From assembly GCA_964395765.1 (NCBI GenBank), contig CAYNCU010000195.1:1-8081 (forward strand): DNA of 8,081 nucleotides. Direction: 5' to 3'. Shown here piece by piece: positions 1 to 5,850 of the stretch (the first letter of the stretch is position 1; every line of letters begins with the position of its first letter). A program made the position numbers and the translations under genes. The notes under the pieces were generated by a model. The model worked only from the letters and a program-made list of their open reading frames with translations, did not search any database and was not told the origin of the DNA. This DNA is from DATDPY01 sp964395765. GTDB lineage: Bacteria > Bacteroidota > Bacteroidia > Cytophagales > Cyclobacteriaceae.

Positions 1-1299
1 ATGCGGAGCATCCGGGGCAGAAGGTTGCTGCTGGTCAAAATAATAAACAAATACTTTTGATTTTCCATGCTCCGACTGGAGGTTCGCCCATGCCCACGTA
101 GGCCAGGCAAAGACGGTTTCCCTGAAAATATCGGCCAGTGAGGTGTAAGTCTCTTCCTCTGTAGTACCGGGGTACATATCCATGATCTTACCTGCAAACT
201 TTCCAAACCGGTTATTAATGTAAGCCTTGTATTTTGCAGGTTGAACCGCTTGCACAAATATTCCCCCCTCATCGGAATTGGTGCCAATGATGACGTTTAC
301 GTCGTTGAAATTCCCCTGGCTGTAGAGTTTATATTGGTCGTCGGTGATAACATAACCGTCAACATTGGGCCACATGACACCCATTTGCTGTGACGGATCC
401 TTCAACCAGGCTGAGGGATCGAGTTTCCGGAGTTCCCCGATCGATTGAACCCCCATGCGTTTTACAAATTCAATGCCCTGCTGTTCTGCACCTTTCAGGT
501 TACGCATTCCTTCATGTCCGTTAGGATCACGGACCGGTCCAAAGGAACCGCCGCTCTCGCTTATGGCACCCCTGAAAAGTCCTTTGGCCAGTGGAGAAGC
601 ACAAAGCATGCTTACTGATTCTCCTCCTGCCGATTCGCCGAAAATAGTAACCTTACCCGGATCTCCCCCAAAAGCTTGAATATTCTTTTGCACCCATTGG
701 AGCCCGGCGATCTGGTCCAGCAGCCCGTAGTTACCTGACACTTTATGTTCCGATTCAGCGCTCAATTCCGGATGGGCCAGGAAACCCAGCGGTCCCAACC
801 GGTAGGCAACGCTGACCAGGATAATACCTTTCTTTGCCAGGTTGATACCATCGTAATTGGGAGACGCAGTAGTCCCTTCCGAAAATCCTCCTCCATAGAT
901 CCATACCATTACCGGTAGGTTATCCTCTTGTGAAGCAGCCGGGGTCCATACATTCAGGTAAAGGCAATCTTCCGACATTTTCATGTCGGGAAGTCCCTGC
1001 CATGGTTCGTTGATCTGCGGGCATGCCGGTGCGAAATGGTCAGCCTTCAGAACACCTTCCCACGGTTTTATCGGCTGAGGAGCTTTCCATCGCAAATCAC
1101 CTACCGGCGGAGCAGCAAAGGGTATTCCCTTAAAAACAGTAATGCTATCCTCTACATAACCCTGCACCTTTCCACCCTCCACTGAGACAATCCCAGGGAG
1201 GGTTTTGCGGGTCGGCCCACATGAAACGATAATGAGGGAAAGAAAAATAAATATACAGCCTGCTGCATACGACTTGAGCCTTTTAATGGTTGTTTTCAT
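1..1299 (-). CDS. Type-B carboxylesterase family lipoprotein, C-terminus cut off by window edge
   Basis: This is a serine hydrolase of the carboxylesterase type B (COesterase, alpha/beta-hydrolase) family, expected to cleave carboxylic esters; the substrate cannot be told from sequence. The reading frame is open from ATG at 1299 to base 1 (433 codons, no stop), so roughly 100 C-terminal residues are missing against a usual 500-550. The N-terminus is a lipoprotein signal: basic MKTTIKRLK, a hydrophobic stretch, then IVSC with the lipidated Cys at 27, so export and membrane anchoring are expected. Family motifs appear in order: EDCLYLNVW (110-118), oxyanion loop YGGGF (135-139), nucleophile elbow GESAGG with Ser223, and SDEGG with the acid Glu344. 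The last codon visible encodes His433 after a YYFDQ stretch, where the catalytic His of this family is expected. No Shine-Dalgarno or clear promoter is visible upstream. It shares its strand with the nitrilase-like gene but lies 309 bp from it. Confidence 0.93.
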   Translation of the reverse strand, partial: MKTTIKRLKSYAAGCIFIFLSLIIVSCGPTRKTLPGIVSVEGGKVQGYVEDSITVFKGIPFAAPPVGDLRWKAPQPIKPWEGVLKADHFAPACPQINEPWQGLPDMKMSEDCLYLNVWTPAASQEDNLPVMVWIYGGGFSEGTTASPNYDGINLAKKGIILVSVAYRLGPLGFLAHPELSAESEHKVSGNYGLLDQIAGLQWVQKNIQAFGGDPGKVTIFGESAGGESVSMLCASPLAKGLFRGAISESGGSFGPVRDPNGHEGMRNLKGAEQQGIEFVKRMGVQSIGELRKLDPSAWLKDPSQQMGVMWPNVDGYVITDDQYKLYSQGNFNDVNVIIGTNSDEGGIFVQAVQPAKYKAYINNRFGKFAGKIMDMYPGTTEEETYTSLADIFRETVFAWPTWAWANLQSEHGKSKVFVYYFDQQQPSAPDAPH

Positions 1300-1456
1300 G
1301 ATGAATAGGGTATTGAGGATCAATTTAGAAAATCAGATTCAATCTCCAATATTCAAATTCCAATTTTCAAATCGATTGTCTTGCTCATGGGGATCGGAAG
1401 TTGTGAGCAGGAAGTTGAGCATTGAATATGGAATCAAATACTACCTTGAATTTTAA

Positions 1457-1483
1457 TCCGCCTCCGCGTTCCGCTACGGCGGA
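1457..1483. repeat. GC-rich imperfect palindrome (REP-like)
   Basis: A 27-bp sequence is framed by TCCGCC (1457-1462) and GGCGGA (1478-1483), which are exact reverse complements. An inner GCG-TTC-CGC also pairs, leaving a 3x3 mismatch between the two helices. It is much more GC-rich than the AT-rich DNA to its left. The shape is that of a small dispersed palindromic repeat, but only one copy lies in this window, so repetitiveness is inferred. Confidence 0.5.
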
Positions 1484-1495
1484 CGAGAAGGTTAC

Positions 1496-1560
1496 GGTTT
1501 AACTCCCAGGAGCTCTATTCCGGAAATTCTGGTCCAGGAATTGCCCTGGGGTTAAATACC
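1496..1560. repeat. 65-bp imperfect inverted repeat downstream of the nitrilase-like gene
   Basis: The left arm GGTTTAACTCCCAGG (1496-1510) pairs with the right arm CCTGGGGTTAAATACC (1545-1560) with few mismatches and a 1-2 base bulge. Pairing can extend inward through ATTCC/GGAAT-like segments, and an alternative inner hairpin CCAGG (1534-1538) / CCTGG (1545-1549) exists. It begins about 50 bp past the stop codon of the minus-strand nitrilase-like gene, so it could act as a transcript end or 3' stabiliser. No T-run follows on the minus strand, so a classical intrinsic terminator is not supported. Confidence 0.5.
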
Positions 1561-1608
1561 CTTTAATTTCCCAATTTGATTTTAATCTGAATATTTTCTT
1601 AAAACAAT

Positions 1609-2550
1609 TTAATTCATCCACACCGGTTTTACAATGGATTTATTGGGTTGTGACAATATATCCTTATAAAGTTCCGGTCGCCTGGCATTCCGGTACCGGT
1701 ATCCTCCGGACAGGGTAAGTTTATCTTCCGTGCATATACCCACCGCCACTTCATCCTCAAAGCTTTTTGTTTCAGCGATGATCTCACCATAAGGGTCAAG
1801 CACCATCCCGATACCATTTTTCAGCTGGTCTCCATCCATTCCGATGGCGTTACTGAAAGCAATGTAAATCCCGTTATCAAATGCTCTTGCCGGAAGCCAT
1901 CGCATCAGCCACTGGCGGCCTTTGGGGCCGTCAAATTCCTGTCGTAACGGCACGGGATCATGATGTCGGTTTTTCCATAATTCGGGATCCACAAATCCCC
2001 GGCCGGGCATGGGTGAAGGAGTCAGCATGGAAACATGCGGTGCAAATAATACCCGGGCCCCCAGGAGGGTAACCGCTCTTACATTTTCAATTACATTATT
2101 ATCATAGCAGATAAGTATACTGCATTTCCATCCATGGAGATCAAAGACGACATATTCATTTCCGGGGGAAATAGCCGGGTTAATAAATGGATGCAATTTC
2201 CGGAACTTTGCAACCAGTTTGTCCCCCTCTACACAAACCATGGCTTTATAAATTTTATCATTTTCCCTTTCCAGCACTCCTGCAATGATGGCAATTTGGT
2301 TTTTCCGGGATATTTCCATTAATGTTTTTGTGCTTACTCCTTCCGGAATGTTTTCGGCAAGGTTAAAAAGCTCATCACGGTTCAGGTCTTTCAGAAAAGT
2401 ATAACCGGTAACGGATTGTTCGTGAAAAAGAACAACCTGTGCTCCTTTTTCTACGGCGATGTGACTTAGTTTATCAATTACCGATAAATTATATTTTTTA
2501 TCCCCGGACCGGTTTTCAAACTGGGCAGCCGCTATTACCAGGTCTTCCAT
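1609..2550 (-). CDS. Carbon-nitrogen hydrolase (nitrilase superfamily)
   Basis: This 313-residue protein belongs to the nitrilase/amidase superfamily, which uses a Glu-Lys-Cys triad to hydrolyse non-peptide C-N bonds. The triad is visible: Glu44 in LFHEQSVTGY, Lys118 in KFRKLHPF, and the nucleophile Cys148 in ILICYDNN. Glu155 and Arg158 follow the Cys with the spacing of the usual CYDxxFPExxR motif, although FPE is replaced by VIE. The C-terminal half has MPGRGFVDP, GPKGRQWLMRWLPARAFDNG and DPYGEI, the last being the common late strand of the fold. The length fits a stand-alone, probably oligomeric cytoplasmic enzyme; there is no signal peptide. The ATG at 2550 places MEDLVIAAAQF at the N-terminus, matching the family's first strand; no Shine-Dalgarno is seen. 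The replaced FPE argues against a confident N-carbamoylputrescine amidase label, and the substrate is unknown. Neighbours give no pathway clue. Confidence 0.92.
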   Translation of the reverse strand: MEDLVIAAAQFENRSGDKKYNLSVIDKLSHIAVEKGAQVVLFHEQSVTGYTFLKDLNRDELFNLAENIPEGVSTKTLMEISRKNQIAIIAGVLERENDKIYKAMVCVEGDKLVAKFRKLHPFINPAISPGNEYVVFDLHGWKCSILICYDNNVIENVRAVTLLGARVLFAPHVSMLTPSPMPGRGFVDPELWKNRHHDPVPLRQEFDGPKGRQWLMRWLPARAFDNGIYIAFSNAIGMDGDQLKNGIGMVLDPYGEIIAETKSFEDEVAVGICTEDKLTLSGGYRYRNARRPELYKDILSQPNKSIVKPVWMN

Positions 2551-2696
2551 AATTATTCAATTTGGGTTATCAAGATAATTTAACTTCAAATTTTAATGAA
2601 GTTACTGATAATTTACAGATGGAGAAATGGAAATATGAATGATTGGATAAAGGGATACGAATTTCTTAACCCAGGCCAAAGTGAGGATTTATATTA

Positions 2697-2718
2697 ACCG
2701 GTTATCCGGTCAACCGGT
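2697..2718 (-). terminator. Possible terminator hairpin after the 75-residue gene
   Basis: ACCGGTT (2697-2703) and AACCGGT (2712-2718) form a perfect 7-bp stem around an 8-nt loop that contains a third CCGGT. It sits 20 bp past the minus-strand stop at 2738. The bases after it on that strand are AT-rich (TTAATATAAA) rather than a T-run, so it may be a weak terminator, a 3' stem, or three chance CCGGT repeats. Confidence 0.35.
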
Positions 2719-2737
2719 ATATCAGTCAACCATTTAA

Positions 2738-2965
2738 TCAGACAACTTTCTGCATCAGCGTGTCCCTTTCCTTCATAAATTGCTCCATGATACGCGTATG
2801 ATGGGCATGCCTTGCTTCTTCAATCTTATGCTCCAATTCAAGGATCTGAAGTGCTCGTTTTGCACTTTCAACGTCTACTGCATTTTTATAAGGGGATTCC
2901 AGTTCACACTTTTCAAGGTATTTAATGGCCTTGGCCAGGTATTGAAGAGACTTTGACTTTTTCAT
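2738..2965 (-). CDS. Small helical hypothetical protein (75 aa)
   Basis: I do not recognise this protein. It has 75 residues, is rich in Lys, Glu, Ala and Leu, and should be almost entirely alpha-helical: a first helix at about 4-20 (SLQYLAKAIKYLEKC), a turn near SPYKN (24-28), and a long amphipathic helix from about 32 to 72 that could form a coiled coil. There is no signal peptide, membrane segment or metal-binding cluster; Cys20 is the only cysteine. The ATG at 2965 is followed by a basic MKKSKS start, and an AT-rich leader without a Shine-Dalgarno precedes it. It stands alone between pgk and the nitrilase-like gene on their strand, with a hairpin behind it (2697-2718) and a palindromic element in front (3024-3143). 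The helical pattern and clean boundaries favour a real gene, but homologues are needed to confirm it. Confidence 0.6.
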   Translation of the reverse strand: MKKSKSLQYLAKAIKYLEKCELESPYKNAVDVESAKRALQILELEHKIEEARHAHHTRIMEQFMKERDTLMQKVV

Positions 2966-3023
2966 ATAAAAAATTTTTGTTTATCTAATTAATTAACAGG
3001 TTGATTACATATTATCCGAAAAT

Positions 3024-3143
3024 GGTTTTGCAAAAAATTCGCAATTTGTTCCTTCCCGACCTTGCTTCGCCCCGGCGGCTTCACGAAGGTGAAGAAGGGG
3101 TGCAGGGCTGTGTCACCAAATATTTGATTTTTTTTGCAAAACC
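3024..3143. mobile_element. MITE-like hairpin element with 14-bp terminal inverted repeats
   Basis: GGTTTTGCAAAAAA (3024-3037) is the exact reverse complement of TTTTTTGCAAAACC (3130-3143). The arms continue imperfectly inward (ATTTG on the left, CAAAT on the right; CCCC at 3070-3073 against GGGG at 3097-3100) to a central perfect hairpin CTTCAC-GAAG-GTGAAG (3079-3094). The whole 120 bp can therefore fold into one long interrupted hairpin. The core is GC-rich inside AT-rich ends. There is no open reading frame and I see no target-site duplication. It lies between the 75-residue gene and the 3' end of pgk. A non-autonomous transposon remnant or dispersed palindromic repeat fits best; a structured 3' end of the pgk transcript is the alternative. 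Confidence 0.5.
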
Positions 3144-3233
3144 CCAGTTCCTATTTTAAACCCACAAAAAACCCGCTATTCCGGAAATAAATAACGAAAT
3201 TATCAGTTCAAAAAGTAATGATATAAATCAGGT

Positions 3234-4481
3234 TTATTCCAATGCCGCCACACCGGGCAATGTTTTACCTTCGATATATTCCAGTAAGGCTCCGCCTCCG
3301 GTAGATACGAAGGATACTTTATCGCCATAACCCAGGTTGTTGATGGCAGATGCCGAATCCCCGCCGCCGATCATTGAAAATCCGCCGCTTCCCGTTGCTT
3401 TGACCACTGATTCCGCTACTGCCACAGTTCCCGCGGCAAAATTCGGAAATTCAAAAACGCCCATAGGGCCGTTCCAGAGTATGGTTTTGGAGTTTTCGAT
3501 CACTTCAGCATATTTTTTTATGGTCGCAGGTCCGATATCGAGGCCCATCCAGCCCTCTTTAATTTCCCCTGCTTCCACCACTTCGTGTTTCGCATCATTT
3601 TTAAATTCATCGGCGATAACCGCATCAACAGGAAGTAACAGGTTAACTCCTTTTGCTTTGGCTTTATTAAGCAATTCTTTTGTCAGTTCCAGTTTATCCT
3701 CTTCCACCAGGGATTTGCCGATTTTACCTCCCATGGCTTTGGTAAAAGTAAAGCTCATGCCACCCCCGATAATGAGGTTGTCCACCTTATCGAGCATTTT
3801 TTCTATGACAAGAATTTTATCCGATACTTTTGCACCTCCCATGATGGCCGTAAAAGGTCGAACGGGATTATCAAGCACCTTTTTTGCGTTTTCAACTTCT
3901 GCATGGATCAGGTAACCGCAGATCTTCTCTGTCACAAACTGTGCAATTACGGCTGTTGAAGCATGTGCCCTGTGAGCTGTGCCAAAAGCATCATTTACCC
4001 AAACATCACCATAGGAAGCCAGTTGCTGTGCCATTTTCTTCTGCTTCTCCTTCATTTCTGCTTTTTTGGCTTTTGCTTCCTCATCACCTAATCCATCGGT
4101 TTTGGCCTTGCCTTCTTCTTCTTTATAAAAGCGCAGGTTTTCCAGCAATAATACTTCACCCTGTTTTAATTCCGCAGAAAGTTTTTTCGCCGATTCGCCG
4201 AGACAATCGTCAGCAAACTTTACATTCAAACCCAGGTATTTGTTCAGGGAAGGAATTACGTGTTTCAGAGAGAACTTTTCCTCATACCCGCCTTTCGGCC
4301 GACCCAGGTGTGACATTAATATAGCTGATCCGCCGTCACCCAGAATCTTTTTAATCGTAGGAATGGCAGCTTTTATCCTCGTTTCGTCGGTAACCTGGAA
4401 TTTATCGTTCAGAGGCACATTAAAATCCACCCTTACGACAGCTTTTTTTCCTTTGAAATTGTAGGCATCAACAGTTTTCAT
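3234..4481 (-). CDS. pgk: Phosphoglycerate kinase
   Basis: Cytoplasmic glycolytic enzyme that transfers phosphate from 1,3-bisphosphoglycerate to ADP, giving 3-phosphoglycerate and ATP, and runs in reverse in gluconeogenesis. At 415 residues it has every expected landmark in order: the PGK signature VVRVDFNVP (15-23, with Asp19 and Asn21), HLGRPKG (58-64), ENLRF with Arg117, DAFGTAHRAHAS (164-175), GGAKVSDK with Lys218 on the nucleotide side, GPMGVFE (338-344), GGGDS (372-376) and STGGGA (393-398). Between ENLRF and DAFGTAH lies a long Lys/Glu/Ala-rich insert (about 121-155) that I associate with Bacteroidota enzymes. The ATG at 4481 gives the standard N-terminus. The gene has its own promoter (4540-4570) with a leader of about 50 nt and stands 124 bp downstream of the tRNA-modification gene, so it is probably monocistronic. 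Confidence 0.98.
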   Translation of the reverse strand: MKTVDAYNFKGKKAVVRVDFNVPLNDKFQVTDETRIKAAIPTIKKILGDGGSAILMSHLGRPKGGYEEKFSLKHVIPSLNKYLGLNVKFADDCLGESAKKLSAELKQGEVLLLENLRFYKEEEGKAKTDGLGDEEAKAKKAEMKEKQKKMAQQLASYGDVWVNDAFGTAHRAHASTAVIAQFVTEKICGYLIHAEVENAKKVLDNPVRPFTAIMGGAKVSDKILVIEKMLDKVDNLIIGGGMSFTFTKAMGGKIGKSLVEEDKLELTKELLNKAKAKGVNLLLPVDAVIADEFKNDAKHEVVEAGEIKEGWMGLDIGPATIKKYAEVIENSKTILWNGPMGVFEFPNFAAGTVAVAESVVKATGSGGFSMIGGGDSASAINNLGYGDKVSFVSTGGGALLEYIEGKTLPGVAALE

Positions 4482-4539
4482 AGATTTTCATAAAAGTTAT
4501 GTTAGAAAAATATTTTCGGATTGATAAAAATTCACTTGA

Positions 4540-4570
4540 CAAAGGTAGAAACTGCCGCCCCAGATACCAA
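4540..4570 (-). promoter_or_regulatory. Bacteroidota-type promoter of pgk
   Basis: On the minus strand a TTG (-33 element, 4570-4568) is followed after exactly 20 nt by TACCTTTG (4547-4540), a perfect match to the Bacteroidota -7 consensus TAnnTTTG at the preferred spacing. Transcription should start near 4534, giving a leader of about 50 nt before the pgk ATG at 4481. It is the only complete two-part promoter I found in the window. Confidence 0.7.
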
Positions 4571-4605
4571 GTGAAAAGGCCGTTTTAAGGGTATTTAACA
4601 ATTTA

Positions 4606-5565
4606 TTATTGTTTATGTGCGGCCCTTCTTAAACGATCATTAATAGCCTTGCCTATTCCCCGGTCGGGAACTCTTTCGGCATATATAACATCAATGTCGA
4701 GACTATCCAGCCAGCGTAAGCCCGTAAATAAATTTTTCCCGGCTTCCTTCAGGTCTCCTGCTTCGGAAAGTACGAACTGATCTGTTTCAGGATAATTTTC
4801 CAGAAGTTTCCGGAATACCAGGATTCCCGTCTTTTCATCTGATCCTGGTTTATCCGGAATTGCGCCTTCAAAAAGAATGACAGGCTTGCCTGGTGAATAA
4901 TGGGACTTAAGCATTCCCGGAGCCACCACACCTCCATATTCCTGCGTCCGGATTTCTATTTTGCCGATAATATCCTCGATTTCTTCCACTGTCTTTCCCC
5001 CTAAACGGTAAACAACGGGAACCTTATTTTCACAACCTATGATGGTAGATTCAATTCCTATTGAACATGGGCCACCGTCAAGGATGTATTTTAATCTTTT
5101 ACCAAGCTGTTCATTAACGTGCCTGGCTGTCGTCGGACTGACATAGCCAAAAGGGTTGGCACTGGGAGCGGCCAGCGGGTAATCCAGACTGGCGAGCAGG
5201 TCCAGGGTCAGCGGATGCCTGGGCATTCTTACAGCCACTGTATCGAGGCCGGAAGTAATGATATCGGGTATTATCGGCTTTTTTTTCAGAATCAATGTCA
5301 TTGGGCCGGGCCAGAACGCCTCTGCCAGCTTTTTTAAGGTGGAAGGGATCTTTTCCGCGAATTCATCAATCCTGAATAAATTATTGGTATGCACGATCAA
5401 AGGATCGAAGGATGGGCGGTTTTTTACATAAAATATTTCGGTAACCGAGGTTGAATTATAGGCATTCCCCGCCAGTCCGTATACGGTTTCAGTAGGAATG
5501 GCTACCAATTTGCCCTCATTGAGAATTTCACGGGCTTTGGCAATATCGGTTCCGATTTCGGCCAT
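4606..5565 (-). CDS. L-threonylcarbamoyladenylate synthase, Sua5/YwlC type
   Basis: This enzyme makes threonylcarbamoyl-AMP from L-threonine, bicarbonate and ATP, the first step of the universal t6A37 modification of tRNAs reading ANN codons; the TsaBDE-type machinery then transfers the group to tRNA. The YrdC domain fills about residues 8-200: PTETVYGL (24-31), KNRP (48-51), WPGPMTL (85-91), AVRMP with Arg113, and PSANPFG with the SAN motif at 135-137. A linker GVVAPGMLKSHYSP (212-225) leads to the extra Sua5 domain (about 226-319), which separates this two-domain form from the short TsaC/YrdC form; 319 residues is within the normal range. The end (ERVPDRGIGKAINDRLRRAA) is also typical. The ATG at 5565 gives a complete N-terminus, with no Shine-Dalgarno. 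It diverges from the small membrane-protein gene across 76 bp, so control elements of both must share that gap. Confidence 0.96.
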   Translation of the reverse strand: MAEIGTDIAKAREILNEGKLVAIPTETVYGLAGNAYNSTSVTEIFYVKNRPSFDPLIVHTNNLFRIDEFAEKIPSTLKKLAEAFWPGPMTLILKKKPIIPDIITSGLDTVAVRMPRHPLTLDLLASLDYPLAAPSANPFGYVSPTTARHVNEQLGKRLKYILDGGPCSIGIESTIIGCENKVPVVYRLGGKTVEEIEDIIGKIEIRTQEYGGVVAPGMLKSHYSPGKPVILFEGAIPDKPGSDEKTGILVFRKLLENYPETDQFVLSEAGDLKEAGKNLFTGLRWLDSLDIDVIYAERVPDRGIGKAINDRLRRAAHKQ

Positions 5566-5641
5566 GCTGCGAATGTATAATTAAAATCCTTTTCATGGGC
5601 TTGCCCGCGGAATTTTATATTTTCGTAAAAAGAATTTAATT

Positions 5642-5809
5642 ATGGGATCAAAAATAAAAACAATTCTGCGCGGTGTTTCCATCATCATTGTCCTGTTGAT
5701 CGTTTTCATGCAACTTGGCATCATATCGATCAATGTTCAGTTTATTCATGAAAATCTTATGTGGCTGATGATCATTGCCTATGCCATGCTGATGGTCACC
5801 CTTAAGTAA
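5642..5809 (+). CDS. Small two-helix membrane protein (55 aa)
   Basis: I do not recognise this protein. ATG at 5642 to TAA at 5807-5809 encodes 55 residues: a basic start (MGSKIKTILR), a strongly hydrophobic segment at about 12-30 (GVSIIIVLLIVFMQLGIISI), a short polar hinge (NVQFIHEN, 31-38) and a second hydrophobic segment at about 39-54 (LMWLMIIAYAMLMVTL). Two membrane-spanning helices in a hairpin fit, with the positive N-terminus and the terminal Lys on the cytoplasmic side. It is divergent from the Sua5-type gene and ends 41 bp before rmuC on the same strand, with no promoter visible between, so the two may be cotranscribed. That an RmuC-family protein with a membrane anchor follows it may or may not be meaningful. 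An open frame with a clean hydrophobic pattern supports a real gene, but no homologue can be named. Confidence 0.62.
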   Translation: MGSKIKTILRGVSIIIVLLIVFMQLGIISINVQFIHENLMWLMIIAYAMLMVTLK

Positions 5810-5850
5810 CACGGATGTTATTCAAGGGTCCTAGTAATAAATATTAATCC

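Larger units (their letters stand above)
1300..1608. other. Intergenic region between nitrilase-like and esterase genes
   Basis: This 309-bp stretch separates two genes on the minus strand. Its left part (about 1320-1380) is AT-rich with repeated ATTTG/AATTTG-like words and no clear Bacteroidota promoter. Its middle and right part carry two palindromic structures, listed separately (1457-1483 and 1496-1560). A plus-strand open frame of 83 codons overlapping it (1205-1456) runs mostly antisense to the esterase N-terminus and looks spurious. I see no gene here. Confidence 0.7.

Noticed and set aside
1205..1456. 83-codon plus-strand open frame
   Set aside because: It begins antisense to the esterase signal peptide and runs into AT-rich intergenic DNA, with no start signal or family resemblance.
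3160..3185. Minus-strand T-run after a GC-rich patch as a pgk terminator
   Set aside because: The only stem available is about 3-4 bp, so the T-run alone does not support a terminator.
3337..3915. 192-codon plus-strand open frame opposite pgk
   Set aside because: It is entirely antisense to a clear pgk and reads as low-complexity Ser/Pro-rich sequence produced by the pgk codons.
3884..4324. 146-codon plus-strand open frame opposite pgk
   Set aside because: It is antisense to the pgk N-terminal half and resembles no protein family.
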